From: Anaspis maculata
Lineage: Eukaryota; Arthropoda; Insecta; Coleoptera; Scraptiidae
Direction of reading: 5' to 3'
Assembly (NCBI GenBank): GCA_949128115.1
Contig: OX421967.1
Span: 59,222,855 to 59,286,854, forward strand
Length of the DNA: 64,000 bases
Each line of letters starts with the position of its first letter. The first letter of the stretch is position 1. The notes under the pieces are model-generated. The model was not told the DNA's origin. It made no database searches and saw only the letters and a list, made by a program, of their open reading frames with translations. Made by a program: the position numbers and the translations under genes. This document shows positions 24,992 through 35,040 of this stretch, piece by piece.

Positions 24992-26834
24992 CTGGGTGCT
25001 TTCCACCTAGACGGTACAAATACCACCAGACGGCACATGTTCCATGGTGTGGCACAAAATTTTCAAGGGCTTAGCAATGTCTGCGAACTTCTCCACAAAT
25101 CTCCTGTAGTATGTGCATAAGCCCAAGAAACTCCTGACTTTATGTTGATTCTTCGGTCGTGGCCATTCTCGAACAGCGTCCAACTTCGATGGGTCGGTTT
25201 CGATTCCCTTGGCTGATACGACGTGTCCCATAAATTTGACATGCTTCTGGAAATGCGCGCACTTCCTTGGGTTCAGTTTTAGGTCAGTACCTTGAAGTCG
25301 TCGAAACACCTCGCGGAGGTTCTTCAGATGTTCTTCAAACGTCCGACCGATGACCATCACGTCGTCAAGGTAGACCAGGCAGAGTCTCCCATGTAAGACC
25401 TCGCAAAACGCACTCCATCAAACGTTTGAACGTGGCCGGTAGGCATCACCGTAAACTGGTAAAGACCGCTGCCCGCTGAGAATGCGGTCTTTTCTTTGTC
25501 CTCATGGCGGAGTCCGACTTGCCAGTAGCCACTCTTCAAGTCCTACGTTGAGAACCAGCTTGCGGTAGTCCACGCAAAACCTTGTACTCCCGTCTTTATT
25601 TTTAACCAAAACAACCGGAGAAGACGATGGGCTTGTTGACTCCTCAATCGCGCCTTCATCCAGCATGTTCTTCAGAAGCTTGGACATCTCCTCTTGCTTT
25701 GCCAATGGTAGGCGCCTGCGAGGTTGCCGAATCGGAGCAGCGTTCTCCGTGTTAATGCGACGTTGAATCACACTAGTCCTCCCAGTTGGACTGCCTTCCA
25801 TCGCAAAGGCTGTTGCTTCTTCTTGAACAAATTTCGATGCCAGTTCCTTTTCTTTGTCATTCAGGTGCTCCCACTGGGACGAGAACATCTCCTCGACCTT
25901 CTTCCCCAGAAGTTTCGGAGCTGGAGCTTCTGGCAATCCATCTTCGCAGCGTGAGATCCATTCTACGGGTTCACACTTGCCCATAGTTTTTCCTTCCTTG
26001 ATCGTTTTGCATGTCTTGTCCGGGGTAATGACTCTAATCGGAATTCTCGTCATATCCATGTTGATTAATGTCTTAGCCATGATACAGCTGGCATCTGCGT
26101 CGGGTTCAGCAATGCTGGCGACATGTCCTCCAGGTTGTCCAGTTAGTGTTGCCCACACGATCTTTTCAGAGTTAGCGGCCACACGTACGGTTTCAGCAGA
26201 AAGTAGACGGATTTATTCAGCAGTCTTCATGAATATTTTCAGAGCAATTTCCTAGTTTCCAATTCTCAGTGTCCGCTGACCAACATCCAGGTCCGCACTT
26301 ATTCATCAGGTCCAGGCCAAGTATGAAGTCGTCAACAATGTCAGCCACCAAAACCTTATCTCGCAGCAGAAACCGTCCGAAGCAAATGCTTACTTCAGCT
26401 TCTCCGTACAATGTAGCCGACTCTCCAGTGGCCGTAGTCAAGCGAGTGCCGTTCTTTAACGTCACGATCGTTGTTTTCGAAGCATTCCACGTCGAACGAT
26501 TGACTTTGTGGCTCCGATGTCAATAACCAAAACGCAATCGTCTTCATCAAGTTTCCCACTCAGTAGAAGGCTGCTAGGTGGCTTCCACATCAACGAGACG
26601 GAGTAGCTCCTGGGCTTCCAGAACTTTCTTCAATTCCATCTTTTCTTCGAGCCGTCTCTGCTCCTGCTGTTCTAGAACTCTCTTCAATTCTTCCTTTTCC
26701 TCGACCTTTTCAGTTTCTTTTTGTGTCATGCTTCTGGTCGTCATCAAACGATTTTTCGAATGTTCCGACAATCGGCGTAGTCACTGATCGATTACCTCGA
26801 AATCAGCAGTTGAAATTTCCAAATTTCGAAATAT
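24992..26834 (-). pseudogene. Ty3/gypsy remnant N (protease and reverse transcriptase parts)
   Basis: Reading leftward on the minus strand: a coiled-coil-like E/K/L-rich start (26771-26574), a retropepsin with D-I-G-A in place of D-T/S-G-A (near 26545) and its VDDFILGLDL end (26300-26340), a linker, then reverse transcriptase. RT has RFCVDYRKL near 25550, KSGYWQVGL near 25530, YLDD near 25360, and thumb/connection motifs FMGHVVSAKGIE and RSFLGLCTYYRRF (25130-25230). Part of the palm between the first two motifs is deleted and frames change several times. RNase H and integrase are missing because the copy ends at the inverted repeat at 24991. It differs from elements M, P and Q. Confidence 0.85.
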
Positions 26835-26849
26835 CCACTTCTGCCACCA
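26835..26849 (-). other. Primer binding site of gypsy N
   Basis: Minus-strand TGGTGGCAGAAGTGG lies two bases after an LTR end reading CCGTAACA. It is a tRNA 3'-end complement in the expected place for minus-strand DNA priming. The tRNA identity was not determined. Confidence 0.65.
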
Positions 26850-26851
26850 AT

Positions 26852-27021
26852 TGTTACGGTATTCGGGTTCACCTATTTCGAAATTGAACGCGCTGATTTA
26901 CTTGTAAACAAACTTTACTTCATTCACTTCTACCGATCGATACAACTAAATAACGCACACAATTATTAATCGCTTAGAAATTCACAATGTCGCTTGAGAT
27001 GTTATCACCACGGTCCACAGT
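26852..27021 (-). repeat. 5' LTR end of gypsy N (outer boundary not determined)
   Basis: The LTR must end at TGTTACGG (26852, plus sense) next to the primer binding site. I could not place its outer end because no second LTR copy is in the window; it may extend past 27021. Confidence 0.45.
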
Positions 27022-27100
27022 GGGCCGATAGCTCAGATTAGCGTGGCGAAATACCCGGCATTTCTGGTGATCGGGGGTCGACGTTCCAATCCCCCCCCCC
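27022..27100 (+). ncRNA. tRNA-like sequence, possible SINE head
   Basis: TAGCTCAGATTAG (27029-27041) resembles an RNA polymerase III A box, and GTTCCAATC (27083-27091) is one base from the B-box core GTTCGAATC. The spacing is suitable for a tRNA-derived promoter. The acceptor arms do not pair well and a run of about 14 C follows, so a functional tRNA is unlikely. Confidence 0.4.
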
Positions 27101-27104
27101 CCTC

Positions 27105-28192
27105 CCCAGGTATTTTCACTCCCCCCCCTCCCCCAGTACAGGTACTTAGTCAAATTGTGAAATTTTACGAATTTTCAACTTTTCTGCGTATAAGTACTGA
27201 TACTTTTTTATTCCAATAGAAACTTTGCGAAGTACTTTTCAACGTACAATTTGATGCGTCACTGTCTTCCTTAGCCTATTGGAAAGGTCACGTCCAAAAT
27301 CAAACGCTTTTAAATTGAACTCCTTAGAATATCCGAAAAACCAACACCATGTCATCGTCAGGGGTGGTTTTTAGTTTTTACCCCGTAACTTGGCTAGCGC
27401 CAGTGAGACAGCGAGTGATTTTTTGTCGGTGGTAGAGAACATGCGTTTCAGATGATTTTTGCAGAAATTCAGCCCCCTGAAATAATGTCTAGCTTTCCTA
27501 TAATAAATAAACAACGGCTTCCGGCCTACAACAGTATTAGTAAAAATTCATGTCTGATTGGCCTTGAACAAGACATTTCGTTGTCAGATTTGTTCATTTC
27601 ATGTTCAGGCAGTTTGTGGCGAATTTAAAGTGAAGGTTCCATCCATTTTGCTGATAAGGTAAATAAATGCAGATTTGAGTCCACTTGAGGTCGATCAGAT
27701 TCAATGAAAGCAAGGCATTTTTTTGTCAGATTTAGCATTTTTCTTGTCCTGGGCATCAGAGCTTTACACCAGATTTGATCCCATCCATTTTTTTATGAGG
27801 TAAATAAATGGTAAAATTTACCATTTTTCATCCCCCACCCTGTACGAAAGCAAGGCGTCTGCTTCATAAGACAAACATTTAATAGAATCCCATCAAAAAC
27901 TTTATATGCTCCTGGGGTCAAACCGCATTTTGCTTATGAGGTAAATAAAACGTTGCTAGCTCTTGGTCTATATTGAAACCTTCCTGAGTTACAAATTTTT
28001 GAAATCCGAAAACTAAAAGTTGCAAAATGATATAAGTATGAGTTTTTGACATATTTTGAAGAGATCGAGGAATAGATCTACTTACAGTTTATTTTTTGCT
28101 ATCATTGCTGAAACACCCTGTATATTGCCGCCCTTATGACTTGCCGCCTGCGTGCAGGCACGGACTGCACGCCTGCTAGGCCCGGCCCTGGA
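27105..28192. other. Intergenic DNA with weak ~140-bp repetition
   Basis: GAGGTAAATAAA-type motifs recur at about 27655, 27796 and 27938, with GAAAGCAAGGC in between at 27707 and 27845, suggesting two to three diverged tandem units of about 141 bp. No gene is recognised. Confidence 0.45.
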
Positions 28193-29108
28193 TGTCGACT
28201 GCTTTTTTTTGCACTTTATCCCCGTTTCGTGTAATTTATCCATTCTTTTCAATGGTTTTTTCACGATCGTTGGCGGTTTTTAGCAGTTTCTTGTTTTAAG
28301 ACGCGTTCTTCTCAGCTTCTTTTCACTCAACACCTCTATTTCGCTTTTCGGTCCCGTTGGTGTGTTTTGGTAGCGTAATGCCACCAAACAATGTTTTCTT
28401 AATGCTTTTCTTATGATTACTTGCGATTTTTCGCCATGTTCTTTGTTTTATGACCAGTTATCTATAGCTTCTTCCCGCCCAACACCCCTATTTTGCTTTT
28501 CGGTCCCGTTGGTGTGTTTTGGTAGCGTAATGCCACCAAACAATGTTTTTTTAATGCTTTTCTCATGATTACTTGCGATTTTTCGCCATGTTCTTTGTTT
28601 TATGACCAGTTATCTATAGCTTCTTCCCGCCCAACACCCCTATTTTACTCTCCGGTCCCGTTGGTGTGCTTTATCTTCAGTTTAGTACCATTTTCACTTC
28701 GTTCGGGAAGTTACATATCCGCCCGGCGCTAAAAATGCGCTGCATACCTAACTGCGTAGTTTCCTGAATTTTCATTATTTTTTCTCGAAAGTTTGTGGAT
28801 TTCCCGCAAAATTTCTTCCAAAAAAACTTCTTGGCCACTGTTTGTAGACCATTCCTACTTTTGGAATGATCGAAATCGAGGCCCCTTTTATGATACGGTC
28901 ACAGTATTTTTCGATCCCTCGTTAGCTTTACCTTTGCTGCGCGCGCAAAATGGACGTATGTAGTGCGAAGCGAAGGTAGTAGACAATGGTAGTAGGTAAG
29001 CAGCCGTTACAAAATGGTGTCATTCAAACCTACAAAGTAGTTTTACGTCTGAATTTGCTTGTAAAAACATCAAAATCAGCTGATCACCTACCTCTACATA
29101 ATATTTAG
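28193..29108 (+). promoter_or_regulatory. Upstream block of ZNF-B with internal 152-bp duplication
   Basis: This block matches the ZNF-A upstream block. It contains a direct duplication of about 152 bp (28349-28500 and 28501-28652), both starting CGGTCCCGTTGGTGTG. The 3' end has the conserved TCACAGTATTTTTCGATCCC region and a splice donor AG|GTGAGT at 29107. The CTGCGCGCGCAG palindrome is damaged here (final G to A). Confidence 0.65.
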
Positions 29109-29313
29109 GTGAGTTCCTAAGTACCTACTTATTTGTAATGGTACCGTACATATTTATAACGTAGACTGCTGCTAGTCAGAACTGAATTTTACACCCATAT
29201 TATTGTAATTGAGATACAATCAAAGTGTGTAACAGTAAGGAAGTAAACAGGATGTGTACTGAACTGTATTGTTGAGTAAATAGGTACCCACTTACTAATA
29301 ATGGCTATTCCAG
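29109..29313 (+). other. Predicted 5' UTR intron of ZNF-B
   Basis: GTGAGT donor at 29109 and CTATTCCAG acceptor ending 29313 match the ZNF-A and ZNF-D pairs. Confidence 0.55.
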
Positions 29314-29323
29314 GTCGTCAGTC

Positions 29324-30745
29324 ATGACCTCGGTCATGGCTGAAATACATATGTGTCAACAATGTTCATACGATTTCGACCACAAGTTTCAACTGGAACA
29401 CCACGTTCAAAGAGCCCATAAAAATGTTTATGCGGCAGAACTGTTCCATGCCATCGTAGAACCGGAGCAGTTTTCGTGCATTTGCTGCGAATTCAAGTGT
29501 TACCACAATTGGGACTTGTACGAACACTGCAAACACAATCATCACAGCAGGATCGACGACCACCACATTGAACAAAGCTCGTTTTGCAACGAAGAATTCC
29601 ATGAATTTCTATGTGATTGTTGCCTGTTCAGGTCCGATTCCGCATTGCTTCTGATAAAACACACGGACTCCCATCGTTTGGCTGCGGTACTTGCAACACG
29701 ACCACACGCCAATGCAGTTGACCTTGTTGAAGACTTGCCACGCACTGAATGTTCGAGCACACTTAGGCTAAGAACAGATTCGAAAGAGCACATGTTAGCT
29801 CATGCTTCTCATAAAGAGATGAGATTGTTTCAATGTGCAAAATGTTCGTATGAATTCAAACGTAAGAGCCATTTAAAGAGGCACATGTTGATACATTCTG
29901 CCGCTGAAGACATCGATTGGTTTGAATGTGCGAAGTGTTCGTATAAATCCAAACAAAAGAGCCATCTAAAGATGCACATGTTGAAACATGCTACCGCTGA
30001 GGACATCGTTTGGATTGAATGTGATCAATGTTCATTTAAAACCAAGCATAAGATAAGTTTGAAACGGCACATGTTGAAACATGCTGCTGCCGAAGACATA
30101 GTTTGGTTTGAATGTGCAAGATGTTCATTTAAATCCAAGCATAGGAGCAATTTAAAGAAGCACATGTTGAAACATGCTGTCGCTGAAGACATCGTTTGGT
30201 TCCAATGTGCAAAGTGTTCATATGAAACCAAAGAAAAGGGCAAATTGAAACAGCACATGTTGAAACATGCTGCCGCCGAAGACATCGTTTGGTTCCAATG
30301 TACAAAGTGTTCATATAAATCCAAAGAAAAGGGCAAATTAAAACAGCACGTGTTGAAACATGCTGCCGCTGAAGATATCGTTTGGTTCCAATGTGCAAAG
30401 TGTTCATATAAATCCAAAGAAAAGTTCAATTTGAAGAGGCACATGTTGAAACATGCTCCCGCTGAAGACATCGTTTGGTTTGGATGTGCAAAATGTTCAT
30501 ATAAAACCAAGCGAAGGGGCGATTCAAAGACGCACATGTTGAAACATGCTGCCGCTGAAGACATCGTTTGGTTCGAATGTGCAAAATGTTCATATAAATC
30601 CAAGCGAAGGGGCAATTTAAAGACGCACATGTTGAAACATGCTGCCGCTGAAGACATCGTTTGGTTTGAATGTACAAACTGTTCATATAAATCCAAGAGA
30701 AGGGACAAATTAAAGACGCACATGTTGAAACATGCTGCCTGTTAG
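29324..30745 (+). CDS. ZNF-B: C2H2 zinc-finger protein with 10 tandem 31-residue fingers
   Basis: An intact 473-codon frame. A 12-bp duplication around the start (GTCATGACCTCGGTCATGG) creates an extra in-frame ATG at 29324, four codons before the ATG homologous to the other genes (29336); either could be used. The N-terminal domain with three divergent fingers matches ZNF-A and ZNF-D closely. Ten tandem fingers follow, the first five nearly identical in order to those of ZNF-D; later ones diverge in number and contact residues. The last two codons, TGT TAG, are the first six bases of an antisense LTR (30740). So the final Cys and the stop codon come from the transposon, and the array was probably longer before insertion. 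Function beyond DNA binding is unknown. Confidence 0.9.
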   Translation: MTSVMAEIHMCQQCSYDFDHKFQLEHHVQRAHKNVYAAELFHAIVEPEQFSCICCEFKCYHNWDLYEHCKHNHHSRIDDHHIEQSSFCNEEFHEFLCDCCLFRSDSALLLIKHTDSHRLAAVLATRPHANAVDLVEDLPRTECSSTLRLRTDSKEHMLAHASHKEMRLFQCAKCSYEFKRKSHLKRHMLIHSAAEDIDWFECAKCSYKSKQKSHLKMHMLKHATAEDIVWIECDQCSFKTKHKISLKRHMLKHAAAEDIVWFECARCSFKSKHRSNLKKHMLKHAVAEDIVWFQCAKCSYETKEKGKLKQHMLKHAAAEDIVWFQCTKCSYKSKEKGKLKQHVLKHAAAEDIVWFQCAKCSYKSKEKFNLKRHMLKHAPAEDIVWFGCAKCSYKTKRRGDSKTHMLKHAAAEDIVWFECAKCSYKSKRRGNLKTHMLKHAAAEDIVWFECTNCSYKSKRRDKLKTHMLKHAAC

Positions 30746-31134
30746 CACCGCTATTATAATTACATGAAAACACGTATTCCGCAATGTCGATGATCGCTTT
30801 TCATTTCCTTCTTGAGACACAGCTACCATGCAACACAATATGCCATAGCCCAAGCCGACTGCCCGCTCCCGCTCTCTTTCTTCTCTCGTTCCGCGCCGGA
30901 CGCGGTCCATCGGCTTGGAGTTGGAGCTGATGCGGTCACCAAGGCCAGTATACCGGGTGGTATGGCAAAAGACGGTTACCGGGTGAAGCACGATGGATTT
31001 GGCAGGAATACTTGTACTTTTTTCCTCTCGTACTCGTACTCGTACACAGGAAAACTCGTACACGCTATTTAAGTATGTGGTTGACGTTGCGATCTTTTGT
31101 CTTCTGTCAGTTGTCAAGTCCAGGGCTGCTAACA
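30740..31134 (-). repeat. LTR of gypsy M, copy beside ZNF-B
   Basis: In plus sense it starts TGTTAGCA and ends TGCTAACA, an 8-bp perfect inverted pair, 395 bp long. A purine-rich tract (AGAAGGGAGCAGG on the minus strand) directly follows at higher coordinates, so this is the 3' LTR of a minus-strand element. Near-identical LTRs sit at 36553-36946 and 42193-42586, always fused to a zinc-finger 3' end. Confidence 0.88.
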
Positions 31135-31387
31135 CCTGCTCCCTTCTGAATTCAGGCGTCAGCCCGATAATCCTTTAGAAGTGACGGAAGTCGTCGGTCT
31201 CTTGTCGACCGTCTCACGGCAATCGGCGGTGGCTAAATTGGCTCCGGCCACGAAACGTCGGCTGGGACATTGGCAACGTCGACGAGCTCCTCTGGAACTG
31301 GAACATCGGCAACGTCGACGAGCTCTTCTAGAACTGGAACATGGGCAACGTCGACGGGCTCTTCCGGGGCTGCTCGTGATTTGAGCG
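31135..31387 (-). pseudogene. 3' tail of gypsy M pol, copy B (truncated)
   Basis: This is the polypurine tract and last 250 bp of the M internal region, matching 36947-37195. It ends abruptly at a (TTA)n run. It encodes a V/P/E-rich C-terminal tail in the other copies. Confidence 0.75.
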
Positions 31388-31411
31388 TGTTATTATTATT
31401 ATTATTATTTT
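31388..31411. repeat. (TTA)n microsatellite
   Basis: About seven TTA units sit exactly at the truncation point of the gypsy M fragment. Confidence 0.8.
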
Positions 31412-31904
31412 TTAAACAGTGCATTTGAGGCTCAATTTTGGGTTACTTTGAATGGGTGTTCAATGAAGCCTCAGTTGATAATTTCTTCCTTTTTTTTGAT
31501 AACCAATACAGGTTTCCTAAATTGAGCGTCTTTTTCTGGCCCGTGACGTCACGTTCGATTGCGCAGTAAATCGTCGCAGTCCTAGTGTGCCAACATTGCC
31601 CCGATGCCATAAGCGGAACGTGTGTTTTGATGGTGTTATTATTGGTATTTATACAGTTTTTATAAGAAGTTATGGAAAATAAATGTTGTGGGCCACTATA
31701 CAAGTCCACAAGTTATACAGCGAATGTGTCCCTAAGCATGGATCTATAAAATACAACGTGACACTCGAAGAAGCAAAAAGAACCACAAGCTCTTCAGCGT
31801 TATAATAGTAGGGAGCTTCCTGCTTAGTTCATCAAGTATCAATAATTCAAGGGTACACTTGGCCACAATTTTGCATCAAACACCATAAAAAATATTAAAA
31901 GTGG
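31412..31904. other. Intergenic DNA, no clear gene
   Basis: A weak minus-strand frame (31443-31709) and a plus-strand start at 31672 (MENKCCGPLYKSTSY) are seen. The latter faintly resembles a THAP start but stops after 21 codons and lacks the second Cys of the pair. Not called. Confidence 0.4.
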
Positions 31905-32128
31905 GACATGGGGCACGCATTTACCTGGCCCGCTATTCTTGAATCGTGTGAGAGAAGTCCCTGAGAGTGAAATACATTCCGCAGTACACTGATGCAGCGA
32001 ATGTTGCCTAAAATCGTGGTTTTTAGGCAACTTTCGCTACAGAAGTGTAGGACGGATTATATAAAACTTCCAGGGACTTTTCTCATACGATTCAAGAATA
32101 GCGGCCCTGTGCTTTCTGCGCACGTCCA
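31905..32128. mobile_element. Short foldback element (near-perfect hairpin)
   Basis: The arm from CGCTATTCTTGAATCGTGTG to GCGAATGTTGCCTAAAA (31931-32012) is inverted in 32020-32104, leaving almost no loop. Weaker pairing continues outward to about 31905 and 32128. No coding capacity; a MITE/foldback type sequence. A related piece occurs near 14830-14900. Confidence 0.75.
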
Positions 32129-32436
32129 TATATCGTTGATATATCCATTACAAAAATAGTTGTATACGCGCATCAAATGCCTCTCTGGCAAATTCTTCTT
32201 TGCAGAATATTCATTTGCAATATTCATTAAGAAGTTCGTTATATTTTTTAGCGACTTTCACAGCATGGTTGGCTTCAAAATTCTAAAAAAAAAGCACTTT
32301 TAACACGGCGGAGCAATGTAAATACAAATGACGCGATCACTCATGGCACACGGTGCGCAGAACGTGCCGAAAACAGCTGCGCGGAATCGCGGATTCTCCA
32401 TCTCTCTTTTGAGGAAACCTGTATTCCAAGTTAGGT
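32129..32436. other. Intergenic, no feature seen
   Basis: Neither a coding frame nor a repeat shared with the rest of the window is evident. Confidence 0.4.
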
Positions 32437-34097
32437 AACGTATGGTCCGAAAGTTTTGGGAAATTGTTTGAAGCTAATAACTTTTTCTGGATAGTCTTTA
32501 TTTTTGAACTTGATATTGCAAAAGTTTACATCATACCGGGTGATCATTTGAAAACTATCCACCTGCAATATCTCCCGATTCCTAGTGCAAATGTCTTTGA
32601 GCAAAAACAGGTCGATTTTTATATCGAGGGGGACATCTAAAACATACATTGGAGAATTTATATCTTGAGCCCCTTCGCCCCCACTCACCCCAACTTTGAA
32701 ATTTCAAATAACACTACCTATCTTGCGATACATCAAATTGAAGAAAATTAAATTCTCTTTCTAAAAAAAATATTTTGAAATTTTTAAACCCCACCCCCCG
32801 TTTTTCCTAAAATTCTCTTAGTGTCCAAGTTAACATTCTTGACCTCCATTTCCCTTCAACACAGTCAACGTCATCTTGCACAGCATCGAAAGAGAAAATT
32901 CTCTATAAAAAAAGTGCCACCCAAATTCACCCCTTCGCTCCCCCCACCTGACCTTGAAAATCTAAAATGTCAATACCCACTTTGTAATACATCAAATTGA
33001 AGGAAATTGAATTCTCTACCTGAAAATTTTTTTTTGACAATTTTCAAAGCCCCCCCATTTCCCCCCTAGAATACTCCAAATGGCCAATTTATTGGGGGAG
33101 GGGTGGAAAATTTAAAAAAAATACTTTTCGGGAAGAGAATTCAATTTCCTTCAATTTGATGTATCACAATGTAGGTGGTATTTTGTGAAATTTGGAAGTT
33201 GAGGTGGGGGAGAGCAAAGGGGTGAATTTGGGTAGCACTTTTTCCACCGAAAATTTTCTTCTTCGATGCTATCTAGGATGACACCGACTAAATTAAGAAA
33301 AAAATTAGGGGTCTAGAATATAAAATGGGACAGTCAGAGAATTTTTAGGAAAAGGGGGTGGGGTTAAAAATTTTGGAAATATTTTTTTTAGAAAGAGAAT
33401 TTAATTCTCTCCAATTTGATGTATCACAAGGTAGGTAGTGTCATTTGAAATTTCAAAGTTGGGGTGAGTGGGGGCGAGGGGGGTGAATATAGAAATTTGC
33501 CAATGTAAGTTTTAGATGTCCCCCCCAATATAAAAATCGACCTGTTTTTGCTCGGAAAGATATTCACTAGGAATCTGGAGTTATTGCAGGTGGATAGTTT
33601 TCAAATGATCACCCGGTATATTACAATAACATACTCATATTCAACATATTGATAATGAACCAATATCTTTGATGGATCTCAATTTTCTTCTGCTGCCATG
33701 TTCCATAATTTTCTGTATCAATTTCTCAAATGCGAAATTCTCTAATGTTACGGAAAAATGTGACGCCATAATTGGTCTTCATTTGCAGCTTCCCATCCCT
33801 TGTCGTATACTATCCTGCTCAATACTTACCAAAAATCTTATATTGGTTGAGCTTGCGGTACATTGGGAGGCAGGAGCTCTGTGAAATTATTCCTGATGTT
33901 GTCCAGAGAATGATCAAACATGGCAGAAGAAAACTGAGAGCCATCAAAGATAATGGCTCATCTTCAATATGTTGAATATGAATTTGAAATTGTTGAAGAT
34001 GATGCTAGCTTTTGCAATATCAAGTTACAAAATTGAAACTATCCAAAAAAAGTTATTAGCCTTTGAAAAAATTCCCAAAACTTCCGGACCATACGTT
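32437..34097. mobile_element. Outer foldback element carrying a nested foldback
   Basis: AACGTATGGTCCG at 32437 is inverted at 34085-34097, with about 100 bp of paired arm on each side. Beyond the inner element, pairing resumes: CATATTCAACATATTGA near 33635 with TCAATATGTTGAATATG at 33965. Removing the inner 1.08-kb insertion leaves a foldback of about 0.58 kb. No transposase is visible. Confidence 0.75.
32536..33616. mobile_element. Inner palindromic element with CCGGGTGATC ends and TA target site
   Basis: It begins CCGGGTGATCATTTGAAAAC and ends in the exact inverse, flanked by TA on both sides, as for Tc1/mariner-type insertions. The two halves are inverted copies over nearly the whole 1.08 kb, meeting near 33075, and each half contains a further internal duplication (AATTGAAG...AATTCTCT blocks). 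It is inserted in the left arm of the outer foldback. Confidence 0.8.
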
Positions 34098-34162
34098 AAT
34101 ATAATTTCTCTCAGATGATTCTTTCATTCATAGCATCATAGCAAAGAAAAGTAGGTGCGAGA

Positions 34163-34640
34163 ATGAGAAGCTACGCAGATTATACCCCGGAAATTCTGGT
34201 CGAGGCCTTGAGAAAAATTTGATAGGAAGAAATGTCAATGCGAGAGGTCAGCAAAGAATATAAAATTCTCTTAGGGACCTTAAGCCACAAACTTAGAGGA
34301 AAATTTCCCAACAAGGCTGCCCCCTGCTCTCACCCAGAAAGAGGAAATGCTCATTGTCAAAAACCCGCAAACCCTGGGAGAGTGGGAATTCCCTTTGAAT
34401 TTGCGGGACACAAGGAAAGTGATCTTCTGTACTATTTGTCCAAAACGGGAAAAACTGTTTCCCAATTCAAAGAGATTTATACTTCTAAAGATTGGGCCCT
34501 TGGTTTTTTGAAGCGCACAAGCGTCATGTTACGCTTAAAAACTGCACAACATGAAAAAAAAAACGAGCTGTTGTGTCAGCATCTATCGTTCAAGATTTTT
34601 TCGCACATCGCATCGCATTGCATTTCTGACGAGAATTTTA
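34163..34640 (+). pseudogene. Pogo/Tigger-like transposase N-terminal remnant
   Basis: MRSYADYTPEILVEALRKI (from 34163, ending in TGA) followed in another frame by MREVSKEYKILLGTLSHKL (34235 on) matches a Pipsqueak-type helix-turn-helix. Downstream fragments in changing frames (PLLSPRK then DWALGFLKR) resemble the CENP-B-like second helix-turn-helix of pogo-family transposases. There are several frame changes and no DDE domain. It occupies the place where the distal upstream block of the other ZNF genes would lie. Confidence 0.65.
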
Positions 34641-35040
34641 TGATCGCTCGTTAGCTTTTCCCCTCACTCTTCCTTCGCTGCGCGCGCAGCGGAGACGTAG
34701 TACGACTACTGCATTTCGTACGCGTTAGGTCTAGGTAGCTAGTAGATGACCATTACAAAATGGTGTCAATCAATCGTGTAGGTATTACACCTACAATGTA
34801 ATTGTACGGTTACTCATTATAAATCGCTTCTTAAAAAACATCGAAATCAACCGAATACCTAGCTCTACATCTTATGACTATCTTATCATATTCATCAGAA
34901 CTAGACTGTATACCTAGGTATGTCTTAATAAGTGTAGTTGAAATCCAATTGAAGTGTGTAACAGTTGGGGTGTACTGAACTGTATTTATTGTGGGGTAGT
35001 TACCTACTTACTAACCAATGGCTATTTTAGATCAACGGTC
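34641..35040 (+). promoter_or_regulatory. Diverged upstream block of ZNF-C
   Basis: Similarity to the other ZNF upstream blocks starts at GATCGCTCGTTAGCTTT and is lower than among A, B and D. The CTGCGCGCGCAG palindrome (34678-34689) and ATTACAAAATGGTGTCA are kept. The GTGAGT donor is not recognisable, so 5' splicing may differ; an acceptor-like CTATTTTAG remains at 35022-35030. Confidence 0.5.

Noticed and set aside
31672..31740. Possible THAP start (MENKCCGPLYKSTSY)
   Set aside because: It stops after 21 codons, the second Cys of the pair is Tyr, and no later THAP motif is found.
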